A DNA stretch of 7,214 nucleotides from Pseudomonadota bacterium. GTDB lineage: Bacteria; Desulfobacterota; Desulfobacteria; Desulfobacterales; C00003060. Shown one piece after another: positions 1-5,773 of the stretch (positions are counted from its first letter, which is position 1; each line of letters opens with the position of its first letter). The notes under the pieces were generated by a model. That model was not told where the DNA came from. It searched no databases and saw nothing but the letters and a program-made list of their open reading frames with translations. Location of the stretch: the NCBI GenBank assembly GCA_015222985.1, contig JADFWI010000389.1, positions 1 to 7,214 on the forward strand. The letters are read 5' to 3'. The position numbers and the translations under genes are program-made.

Positions 1-19
1 GCAGGGGCGGGAATGACGG
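1..19. repeat. Partial dispersed repeat arm (GCGGGAATGACG type)
   Basis: The window opens with GGGGCGGGAATGACGG. This is the reverse complement of the CCGTCATTCCCGC core seen at 7159-7170 near the other end of the window. It looks like the right arm of a hairpin repeat whose left arm lies before the window. The family resembles the dispersed CGTCATTCCCGC...GCGGGAATCCAG elements common in proteobacterial intergenic DNA. Only one arm is visible, so the true boundaries are unknown. Confidence 0.55.
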
Positions 20-89
20 TTCAGGCAATATGATATTTCTTTAAAATTCATGTGGTTAGGAAGAACTATGGACTCTCAAGATAGGTAAT

Positions 90-109
90 AATACTTGAAG
101 CTTTTCTTG
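90..109 (+). promoter_or_regulatory. Upstream motif shared with the ferredoxin leader
   Basis: This 20-bp stretch begins AATACTTGA and matches bases 4361-4380, upstream of the ferredoxin, at 16 of 20 positions. It contains TTGAAG, a plausible -35 element, but no convincing -10 follows at 17 bp. It lies about 30 bp upstream of the HIT gene's ribosome site. It could be a promoter element or an operator. The evidence is similarity between the two copies only. Confidence 0.3.
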
Positions 110-127
110 CGCAGGAATCTTTGTTAC

Positions 128-135
128 AAGGAGGT
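128..135 (+). promoter_or_regulatory. Strong ribosome binding site for the HIT gene
   Basis: AAGGAGGT is a near-complete anti-Shine-Dalgarno complement lying 5 nt before ATG 141. It fixes the start of the HIT-family gene and suggests efficient translation. The next gene, starting at 647, has no such site. Confidence 0.85.
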
Positions 136-140
136 CAGCC

Positions 141-557
141 ATGGATTGCATTTTTTGTAAAATAGCGGCAGGTGAGATACCTTCGGTAAGGGTCTATGAG
201 GATGATAGGGTGCTTGCCTTTATGGATATCAACCCCCTCAGTGAGGGCCATCTTCTAATTATCCCGAAGGCCCACGCTGCCACCATATATGAGATTACCG
301 AAGACGATTTCTTGGCTGTTATGTCCGCCACACACAAATTGGCGGCCGCTGTAAAGAAGGCCCTGAACCCCGATGGGATCAATCTCCTGCAACTAAACGG
401 CAGGGCTGCCAATCAAGTGGTCCCTCATCTGCATGTGCACATCGTTCCCCGGTGGTCCGGAGATGGTTTGACCATTTCCCAGTGGGATATGGTTGCGGGC
501 GACATGGAAAATATCAAGGTAGTTGCGGAGAAAATTCAAGGCGAAATTGCAAGTTGA
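141..557 (+). CDS. HIT-family (HINT-like) nucleotide hydrolase
   Basis: A complete 138-residue cytosolic histidine-triad protein. The triad H96-L-H98-V-H100 followed by IVPR is intact; in HINT enzymes the middle histidine (H98 here) is the nucleophile that takes up AMP. C3 and C6 (CIFC), H45 and H96 match the zinc-binding set seen in bacterial HIT proteins of the Bacillus subtilis Hit type. The N-terminal YEDD and DINPLSEGHLLIIPKAH segments are also typical. HINT enzymes hydrolyse AMP-lysine phosphoramidates and aminoacyl-adenylates; the physiological substrate here is not known. The start is set by AAGGAGGT 5 nt upstream. The gene lies 89 bp ahead of a cysteine synthase/CysRS-like fusion on the same strand, so an aminoacyl-AMP clean-up role is an attractive but unproven inference. 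No anomaly is seen in the protein. Confidence 0.95.
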   Translation: MDCIFCKIAAGEIPSVRVYEDDRVLAFMDINPLSEGHLLIIPKAHAATIYEITEDDFLAVMSATHKLAAAVKKALNPDGINLLQLNGRAANQVVPHLHVHIVPRWSGDGLTISQWDMVAGDMENIKVVAEKIQGEIAS

Positions 558-562
558 AAATC

Positions 563-604
563 GGATGCCTTATGCTGGATGTCCGATCCCTGATGCCGGA
601 TGAT
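563..604. repeat. Degenerate 7-bp tandem array 1
   Basis: Six heptamers can be read in register: GGATGCC, TTATGCT, GGATGTC, CGATCCC, TGATGCC and GGATGAT. The unit is roughly GGATGCC and is decayed. The array fills about half the gap between the HIT gene and the fusion gene. It has the same period, though a different unit, as the arrays at 2914, 3127 and 7023. Confidence 0.6.
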
Positions 605-646
605 GCCATAAGATATCAGTAATCCGGTATCAGTCTATAACGAACT

Positions 647-2929
647 ATGCACTCAATTTTAGACACAATCGGTCGCGCACCACTCGTTGAAATCAAGCGA
701 CTCAACCCCAACCCCAAGGTGACCCTGCTGGCAAAGCTGGAGTATTTTAACCCAGGTGGCTCCATAAAGGACCGCATTGCCATGGCCATGATCGAAGCGG
801 GCGAGGTCTCAGGAGCCTTAACTCCGGACAAAATCGTACTGGAGGCAACCAGTGGCAATACAGGGATTGGCTTAGCTCTGGTTTGTGCGGTCAAGGGATA
901 CCGGCTTGTATTGACCATGTCTGAATCGGCCAGTATAGAGCGACGTAAAATCCTCCGGGCTATGGGGGCCGAAATCCGGTTGACACCCGATCACCTTGGA
1001 ACCGACGGGGCCATTGAAGAGGCATATCGGCTGGCCCGAGAACATCCTGAAACCTATTTTATCACGGATCAGTTCAACAACGAAGCCAACTGGCTGGCCC
1101 ATTACGATGGCACCGGCCTTGAAATCTGGGAACAGACAGAAGGAAAAATAACTATGCTGGTTGCAACCATGGGGACCACCGGAACCCTCATGGGTACCTC
1201 AAGGCGCTTGAAGGAATACAACCCAACAATAAAGATTGTGGGCGTTGAACCTTATCTCGGGCACAAGATTCAGGGCCTCAAAAATATGAAGGAATCTTAT
1301 CGGCCTGAGATATATGAAAAGGATCGCTTAGACAAGAAGGTCAACATCGATGATGAGGTCGCCTTTGAGATGACCCGGCGTCTAGCCCGAGAGGAAGGAA
1401 TCTTTGCGGGCATGAGTGCCGGAGCCGCCATGGCCATTGCACAAGAAGAGGTCAGATCTATGTCAGGAGGTGTGGTGGTGGTGATTTTCCCTGATGGCGG
1501 AGAACGCTATCTGAGCACCCCCATCTTTGCCATACATGAGGAAACCAACCTCAGATTTTACAATACCCTGACGCGCGCCAAAGAACCCTTCGTGCCACTC
1601 CAGCTATGCAAGGTATCTATCTATTCCTGCGGGCCCACGGTTCACGATCGGATGCACATTGGGGAATGTCGCCGTTTTGTCTTGGCTGACCTGGTCCGAC
1701 GGTACCTAGAATACAAGAAATACACGGCTACACATATCGTGAACATCTCTGATCTGAACGACAAGACTATCCAGGGGTCTGAAAAGGACGGCATGCCTCT
1801 AAAACCCTTTACGGATAAGTATCTCCGAGCATTCATGGAGGATATGGAGATCCTGGGTGTCAAACCAGCTACACAGTATCCCAGGGCAAGTGAACATGTT
1901 GAAGATATGGTGGCACTGACCCGGCGACTTGTGGTAAAGGGGTTTGCTTACGAAAAGCTTCGGTCGGTCTATTTTGATATTTCCAGATTCCCGGACTACG
2001 GCAAGCTTTCCGGGATCGATCTTGATAAGATTAAGCTGGGCTCCACCGTTGATCTGGACGAATATGAAAAAGACAACCCAAGAGATTTTACACTCCTTAA
2101 ACGAGCCAAGCTTTCCGAACTCAAGCGGGGGATATACACGAAAACCGAATGGGGTCAGGTAAGGCCGAGCTGGCATATCGAGTCTGCTGCAATGGCCATG
2201 AAATACCTGGGGGAGACATTTGACATTTATACCAGCAGCCGTGATTTGATCTTTCCTCACCATGAAAATGAGATAGCCGTCAGTGGCGCTCTGACAGGAA
2301 AACCCTTGGCACGATATTGGATACAAAGCGAACTGGTGCTGTCTAGAGGGAAAAAAGCAGACCGGGATGCCGCTATCCCTTGTATCCGCGACCTATTGGA
2401 ACGGGGATACAGCGGCAGAGTGATTCGATACTGGCTTCTTTCCAACCATTACCGGAAACCCTTGCATTTGTCCTATGAAGCACTCGACCAAGCCGGTCGA
2501 GCCCTCCGTAGACTTGATGAATGCGTCCGCTTTCTAAGCAGCGTGGAGGATGGACGTCCCTATCCTGATCTGGACCAACTCATCTATGATATAAAGACGG
2601 GCTTTGCAGATGCCATGGATGATGACCTGAATGTGTCATCTGCCATGGCTACGATCTTCCATGTTGTCAGGAAGGTCAATCGCCTGATCATACACAAAGA
2701 GCTGGATCAGGCCGGGACCAAGCGAATCATTGATGCCTTTAAAAGGGTCGATGCGGTGCTAAATATCTTTGAGTTTGAACAACAGCCCAAGGATGCCCAA
2801 GTTAAGGAGCTTATACTTGAGCGTGAAGAGGCAAGACGCAGGAGGGACTGGAAACTCGCAGATCAGATTAGAAAACGCCTTACGGCCATGGGGGTGGAGG
2901 CTAGGGACAAAAAGATTGCGGATTGCTGA
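647..2929 (+). CDS. Cysteine synthase / cysteinyl-tRNA synthetase-like fusion protein
   Basis: A 760-residue two-domain protein. Residues 1-300 form a PLP-dependent cysteine synthase (CysK/CysM type): Schiff-base K41 in NPGGSIKDR, substrate loop TSGNTG (68-73), phosphate loop GTTGT (176-180), HKIQG (206-210) and PDGGERYLST (282-291). Residues 302-760 align over full length with CysRS: zinc C328, HIGE (337-340), W509, FPHHENE (536-542), RYWLLSNHYR (594-603), and the terminal helical regions. Several CysRS hallmarks are changed: C209 (E. coli numbering) is S513, pocket H224 is Y528, T68 is S368, KMSKS reads KKADR (569-573), and the final GTxW is missing. Automatic annotation would probably say cysS or cysK. 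The synthase half looks active; normal tRNA(Cys) charging by the second half is doubtful. ATG 647 is forced by an in-frame TAA at 638 and has no Shine-Dalgarno. The last codons lie in a heptamer array. Confidence 0.9.
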   Translation: MHSILDTIGRAPLVEIKRLNPNPKVTLLAKLEYFNPGGSIKDRIAMAMIEAGEVSGALTPDKIVLEATSGNTGIGLALVCAVKGYRLVLTMSESASIERRKILRAMGAEIRLTPDHLGTDGAIEEAYRLAREHPETYFITDQFNNEANWLAHYDGTGLEIWEQTEGKITMLVATMGTTGTLMGTSRRLKEYNPTIKIVGVEPYLGHKIQGLKNMKESYRPEIYEKDRLDKKVNIDDEVAFEMTRRLAREEGIFAGMSAGAAMAIAQEEVRSMSGGVVVVIFPDGGERYLSTPIFAIHEETNLRFYNTLTRAKEPFVPLQLCKVSIYSCGPTVHDRMHIGECRRFVLADLVRRYLEYKKYTATHIVNISDLNDKTIQGSEKDGMPLKPFTDKYLRAFMEDMEILGVKPATQYPRASEHVEDMVALTRRLVVKGFAYEKLRSVYFDISRFPDYGKLSGIDLDKIKLGSTVDLDEYEKDNPRDFTLLKRAKLSELKRGIYTKTEWGQVRPSWHIESAAMAMKYLGETFDIYTSSRDLIFPHHENEIAVSGALTGKPLARYWIQSELVLSRGKKADRDAAIPCIRDLLERGYSGRVIRYWLLSNHYRKPLHLSYEALDQAGRALRRLDECVRFLSSVEDGRPYPDLDQLIYDIKTGFADAMDDDLNVSSAMATIFHVVRKVNRLIIHKELDQAGTKRIIDAFKRVDAVLNIFEFEQQPKDAQVKELILEREEARRRRDWKLADQIRKRLTAMGVEARDKKIADC

Positions 2930-2955
2930 TTGCGGATTGGGGAATGCGGAGTTGG
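2914..2955. repeat. 7-bp tandem array 2, overlapping the fusion gene's stop codon
   Basis: Four clear heptamers, GATTGCG, GATTGCT, GATTGCG and GATTGGG, run from 2914 to 2941, followed by decayed units GAATGCG and GAGTTGG. The stop codon TGA (2927-2929) and the last residues of the fusion protein (KIADC) are read from the array. The array is the inverted counterpart of the one at 3127-3158, so the two could pair in single-stranded DNA or RNA across a 171-bp loop. Confidence 0.85.
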
Positions 2956-3122
2956 GGTCCCTCCATGACATTGAGTATGATTTTCAAATCAAGTGGCTTG
3001 CGACCTGAAATTGAAGAATACGTCACCGAACTTACGAGTTAGAGCATTGGGGCTTTTTGTTCAAACAGTATCTATGTGAAAGGCTGCAGAAAGAAACCAT
3101 GAAAACACAAGAACTCAATGAT

Positions 3123-4286
3123 ATGAAATCCGCAATTCGCAATCCGCAATTCGCAATCGTATCCCCTGTCTATTTTCCTTCTACTTTCATATCCCCTTCA
3201 TTGGTGGAGGCCATGTCCCTGTGTTTCCGCCGAGTGGTTGTCTATCAGCCCGCTTACTCCAAGCCCCAAGAGGCACTTCGGCCCTGGATGGACAGGGGCT
3301 TCCTGGATGTTCGTAGCCCTTCTGAAAAGGTCATCGATAAGAAGGTCCTGGAGGCAGCGCTCCGGAATTTTAGGAGTTGGGGGCTTGCGCACCAGCAGGC
3401 TGACATGGCTTACCTGAAAATGGTTGGAAACGACATTGCACCTGTTGGTCCGGAGACACCAAGAATCGTTTCTGATATCAAGGCCACGCCCGCAAAGGGC
3501 TCAAAAGGATCTGAAGAGAGTGAGTTTTCCCTCCAGCTATTTCTACACCTCGCACAGGAGTTTGATGAGCATTCCTGGGAATTGAAGCAGCAAATGAATC
3601 GGTTTAATGACCAGTATCAGGCCCTGCAAAGCTTCTTTCGCCAAGACCAGATAGAGCAGGCACACGATCCAATTTCAAGAGACCAGTCCGCTTGTGCCGG
3701 CCCGGCTTCGCCAATTGACGGACGGGCTCCGCAAAGGCAGGCAGGGCTATTTCCTGTCATTGAAGATGACCCGGGTCGCCTTATGATAAAAAAGAGGATG
3801 ACAGCCTGGAACCATCTCTTCCAGAAAGAACCTGCCGGCTCCGGTCTCCTCTTTACAGATTCTCCCTTAGCGCTTGCCTACCTTCTTGATGGAATACAAG
3901 GGAAAGTCGAAGTTTTAAAGTTCAACATCACTTACACGCAAGCGGTGTCAGGAGAGGTACCAAAAAACCATCCCACTTTGGCCGATCACATCCAGGAAAT
4001 CTTTGATATGGTGCTTACCACGCAGTGGAGCCAGACATTGCAAGAAAGTATTATAGAGGCGGGCCGTCAAATAGAGGCGGAGATTTGTCGGCTGAGAGGA
4101 TCAGCAGTGAAACCTCACGACAGGAACGTATCATTTTGCTGGTATGTCTTGCCCCACAAGGACGCTCGCGCTTTCTTGAATAGCCGCTGTGGTGTCGACA
4201 GTGGCCGTGAAGAAGATGGAGCTGCCAAGGTTAAGAATACCCTGGTAGGGTTAATCGAATATCTGGGAAGTTCTGCAACTTCTTGA
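3123..4286 (+). CDS. Hypothetical protein of unknown function
   Basis: I do not recognise this protein. From ATG 3123 it has 387 residues; ATG 3099 (395 residues) and TTG 3057 (409) are in-frame alternatives, and none has a good ribosome site. Codons 2 to about 12 (KSAIRNPQFAI) are simply a translated heptamer repeat, and the globular part seems to begin at IVSPVYFPSTF. Visible features are a helix-rich, charged middle (FSLQLFLHLAQEFDEHSWELKQ region, about bases 3525-3660), a GC-rich Ala/Pro/Arg segment (about 3675-3750), and a mixed alpha/beta-like C-terminal part with LLFTDSPLALAYLLDGI. There is no signal peptide, clear membrane span, metal motif or nucleotide-binding loop. It lies between the cysteine synthase fusion and a ferredoxin on the same strand, but the gaps and the array argue against tight coupling. 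Long open frame and normal-looking composition support a real gene. Confidence 0.7.
   Translation: MKSAIRNPQFAIVSPVYFPSTFISPSLVEAMSLCFRRVVVYQPAYSKPQEALRPWMDRGFLDVRSPSEKVIDKKVLEAALRNFRSWGLAHQQADMAYLKMVGNDIAPVGPETPRIVSDIKATPAKGSKGSEESEFSLQLFLHLAQEFDEHSWELKQQMNRFNDQYQALQSFFRQDQIEQAHDPISRDQSACAGPASPIDGRAPQRQAGLFPVIEDDPGRLMIKKRMTAWNHLFQKEPAGSGLLFTDSPLALAYLLDGIQGKVEVLKFNITYTQAVSGEVPKNHPTLADHIQEIFDMVLTTQWSQTLQESIIEAGRQIEAEICRLRGSAVKPHDRNVSFCWYVLPHKDARAFLNSRCGVDSGREEDGAAKVKNTLVGLIEYLGSSATS
3127..3158. repeat. 7-bp tandem array 3, inverted relative to array 2
   Basis: AATCCGC and AATTCGC alternate twice, giving a perfect 14-bp duplication (3127-3140 and 3141-3154) plus AATC. The reverse complement is GATTGCG/GAATTGCG-like, matching array 2 at 2914. 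The array sits inside the reading frame of the hypothetical protein and encodes its extreme N-terminus if translation begins at 3123 or earlier. Confidence 0.9.
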
Positions 4287-4360
4287 AATCATAAGCCATT
4301 AGATGCCAAACAAACGAGAAACCTCCTTGTTTTTCCACAAAAATTACCAGCAATCATAAG

Positions 4361-4384
4361 AATACTTGACGATTTTCAAGAATT
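4361..4384 (+). promoter_or_regulatory. Inverted repeat with candidate -35 upstream of the ferredoxin
   Basis: AATACTTGA (4361-4369), a 6-nt spacer, then TCAAGAATT (4376-4384) form an imperfect inverted repeat with 8 of 9 positions complementary. It contains TTGACG (4366-4371), a good -35 match; the -10 position 17 bp on reads TAACAG, which is poor. The first 20 bp resemble bases 90-109 ahead of the HIT gene. A promoter with an overlapping operator is plausible, as the ferredoxin has a 186-bp leader gap. Confidence 0.35.
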
Positions 4385-4455
4385 GGTGTAACAGGGCATA
4401 TCTTGTAATTACGGACGGGATCGTTCTGGACGTAGAACCTGTTGAAAAAATAAAG

Positions 4456-4463
4456 AAAGGAGG
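4456..4463 (+). promoter_or_regulatory. Strong ribosome binding site for the ferredoxin
   Basis: AAAGGAGG lies 9 nt before ATG 4473. This strong site supports the chosen start and suggests high expression, as is usual for an abundant electron carrier. Confidence 0.85.
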
Positions 4464-4472
4464 CATCGTTTT

Positions 4473-4658
4473 ATGTTCACACCAACAGTAGATAGTGAGA
4501 AGTGCATCGGCTGCGGAGAGTGCGTAGAGGTCTGCCCGGTTGAGGTTTTCGAGCTTGAAGACGAAAAGGCCGTGGCTGTCAATGCAGACGAGTGTTTAGG
4601 ATGTGAAAGCTGCGTTGAGGTTTGTGAGCAAGAGGCAATTACAGTTGAAGAAACATAA
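4473..4658 (+). CDS. 2[4Fe-4S] bacterial-type ferredoxin
   Basis: A 61-residue, strongly acidic, soluble electron carrier with two classical cluster motifs. The first is C11-x2-C14-x2-C17-x3-C21-P; the second is C41-x2-C44-x2-C47-x3-C51. In this fold the first three cysteines of each motif and the fourth of the other motif bind each [4Fe-4S] cluster, and all eight are present. The second motif has Glu rather than the usual Pro after its last Cys, a minor variation. Length and pseudo-twofold symmetry fit the small clostridial/Desulfo-type ferredoxins of anaerobes. The start is fixed by AAAGGAGG. The gene stands alone between a 186-bp upstream gap and a strong downstream hairpin, so it is probably monocistronic. 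Its redox partner cannot be told from the window. Confidence 0.96.
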   Translation: MFTPTVDSEKCIGCGECVEVCPVEVFELEDEKAVAVNADECLGCESCVEVCEQEAITVEET

Positions 4659-4679
4659 TATGATCCCGATTGCTGGTAT

Positions 4680-4718
4680 CTGGTCCTTGATTCCGGTCAA
4701 GCTGGAATCAAGGACCAG
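4680..4718 (+). terminator. Perfect 15-bp hairpin after the ferredoxin
   Basis: CTGGTCCTTGATTCC (4680-4694) is exactly complementary to GGAATCAAGGACCAG (4704-4718), with a 9-nt loop. It begins 21 bp after the ferredoxin stop. The following sequence is CCATCCCACCTTTTCG, with only a short T run 10 nt away, so it is not a textbook intrinsic terminator. It may instead act by stabilising the 3' end of the mRNA or as a weak bidirectional terminator. Confidence 0.65.
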
Positions 4719-4799
4719 CCATCCCACCTTTTCGCCATGAATATTCGATAGATTTTTTGTCTTACCTTTTCTTTAATCACATCACACCGTTTTCCCACT

Positions 4800-4804
4800 G
4801 GAGG
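4800..4804 (+). promoter_or_regulatory. Ribosome binding site for the candidate small ORF
   Basis: GGAGG lies 7 nt before ATG 4812 and only 1 nt before ATG 4806, so ATG 4812 is the favoured start of the small ORF. Confidence 0.5.
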
Positions 4805-4811
4805 CATGAAA

Positions 4812-4928
4812 ATGGATGAAAAACCGTTTGCTTCCTTTGAGGATAATGGCGTCGATCCCTATGAGTGTTCCTTTTATGTAATCTTTTCAAGACCCGAGAA
4901 AGCGTGGGTGTACGGAGGCCAATCATGA
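4812..4928 (+). CDS. Candidate 38-residue small protein, coupled to hbd
   Basis: A short open frame from ATG 4812 (or 4806) to TGA 4926-4928 encodes 38 residues: [18 protein letters not shown], then a more hydrophobic CSFYVIF and a basic tail ending WVYGGQS. Two observations support translation: GGAGG at an ideal 7-nt spacing, and a stop that overlaps the ATG of the dehydrogenase (ATGA at 4925-4928), the classical arrangement for translational coupling. I recognise no family. It could be a leader peptide controlling hbd, a small protein in its own right, or chance. The hbd ribosome site (GGAGG 4914-4918) lies inside it and encodes its YGG residues. A TTTAAT box at 4772 could be a -10 element, but no matching -35 is seen. 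Confidence 0.4.
   Translation: MDEKPFASFEDNGVDPYECSFYVIFSRPEKAWVYGGQS
4914..4918 (+). promoter_or_regulatory. Ribosome binding site deciding the hbd start
   Basis: GGAGG lies 6 nt before ATG 4925. It selects this start over the in-frame GTG at 4865, which would add 20 residues before the Rossmann beta strand and has no ribosome site. Confidence 0.85.
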
Positions 4929-5770
4929 TCAAAAAGATAGGTGTTGTTGGAGCCGGCCAGATGGGTGCAGGGATTGCCCAGGTGGCTGCCATGAACGGAT
5001 TATCCATAATTTTGAATGACGTCTCTGAAGCCTGTCTCAAGGGCGGCATTGAGAGGATTGAAAAGAGTCTGTCGATTTTTTTAAAAAAAGGACGTATCAC
5101 CCATGAGGAAAAAGAGGCAACACTCGGGCGAATTGAGACTACCGTTCAACTCAAAGCTGTTCAATCTGCAGATTATGTTGTAGAGGCGGTGTTTGAAAAT
5201 CAGAGCTTGAAACTCGATGTCTTCAGGCAGCTGGATGAGATCTGCGGGGCCGGGGTGACCCTTGCAAGCAACACCTCTTCCATTCCGATCACGCTAATCG
5301 CTGCTGCCACCAAACGGCCCACTGAAGTGATCGGAATGCATTTCATGAATCCTGTGCCCCTGATGAAATTGGTTGAGGTCATCCGTGGGCTGTCCACATC
5401 TGATAAAACCTTTGAGACCACCTGTGAGCTGGCGGTCAAGCTCAAGAAGACCCCGGTTGCGGTTAATGATTCTCCCGGCTTCATATCCAATCGAATTCTC
5501 ATGCCCATGATAAACGAGGCCATTTTTGCCTTATATGAGGGTGTGGGAACAACAGAGGCGATTGATTCGGTTATGAAGCTCGGCATGAACCATCCCATGG
5601 GACCTTTGGCATTGGCGGACCTGATCGGTTTGGATACCTGCCTGTCGATCCTGGATGTCCTCCATGAAGGCTTCGGAGATCCTAAGTACCGGCCGTGTGC
5701 TTTACTCAGAAAGTATGTGGATGCCGGATACTTGGGCCGCAAAACAGGCCGCGGATTTTACACATATTGA
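4925..5770 (+). CDS. hbd: 3-hydroxybutyryl-CoA dehydrogenase
   Basis: A 281-residue cytosolic enzyme that interconverts acetoacetyl-CoA and 3-hydroxybutyryl-CoA (or short-chain homologues) with NAD(P)H. The N-terminal Rossmann domain carries GAGQMGAG (9-16) and D32 after the second strand. The catalytic residues are in place: S118 in NTSSIP, H139 in [10 protein letters not shown]151 in KLVEVI, and N189 in SPGFISNR. The C-terminal helical domain has the dimerisation signature [15 protein letters not shown] and ends [12 protein letters not shown]. Length equals that of clostridial Hbd (about 282). The start at 4925 is supported by GGAGG 6 nt upstream. It overlaps a candidate small ORF by 4 bp and is followed after 3 bp by the LarA-like gene, so the two larger genes are almost certainly co-transcribed. 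A role in beta-oxidation or butyrate-type metabolism is likely; thiolase and crotonase genes are not in the window. Confidence 0.96.
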   Translation: MIKKIGVVGAGQMGAGIAQVAAMNGLSIILNDVSEACLKGGIERIEKSLSIFLKKGRITHEEKEATLGRIETTVQLKAVQSADYVVEAVFENQSLKLDVFRQLDEICGAGVTLASNTSSIPITLIAAATKRPTEVIGMHFMNPVPLMKLVEVIRGLSTSDKTFETTCELAVKLKKTPVAVNDSPGFISNRILMPMINEAIFALYEGVGTTEAIDSVMKLGMNHPMGPLALADLIGLDTCLSILDVLHEGFGDPKYRPCALLRKYVDAGYLGRKTGRGFYTY

Positions 5771-5773
5771 CCT

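Noticed and set aside
1799..2326. 175-codon open frame on the minus strand
   Set aside because: It lies wholly opposite conserved CysRS-like sequence and shows no recognisable domain; it is a shadow of the real gene.
647..2929. Ordinary CysRS or two separate genes
   Set aside because: The frame is continuous with no stop or internal ribosome site at the junction near base 1545, and key CysRS residues are altered, so a plain cysS call would hide the main point.
2769..3008. 79-codon plus-strand frame overlapping the end of the fusion gene
   Set aside because: It runs out of frame through conserved coding sequence and then through repeat DNA; not a gene.
3057..3098. TTG start giving a 409-residue version of the hypothetical protein
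   Set aside because: Rare start codon with no ribosome site; the added residues precede the repeat-derived segment and look like noncoding DNA.
3127..3158. CRISPR array
   Set aside because: Units are 7 bp with no spacers; this is a simple tandem repeat.
4267..4282. GAAGTT-CTGC-AACTTC hairpin as terminator of the hypothetical gene
   Set aside because: The 6-bp stem is AT-rich, overlaps the coding end and has no T run; too weak to call.
4865..4924. GTG-initiated 20-residue N-terminal extension of the dehydrogenase
   Set aside because: The extension lies before the Rossmann strand, has no ribosome site, and ATG 4925 has GGAGG at 6 nt and gives the family's usual length.
5200..5742. 180-codon open frame on the minus strand
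   Set aside because: It is antisense to the conserved catalytic core of the dehydrogenase and has no family features.
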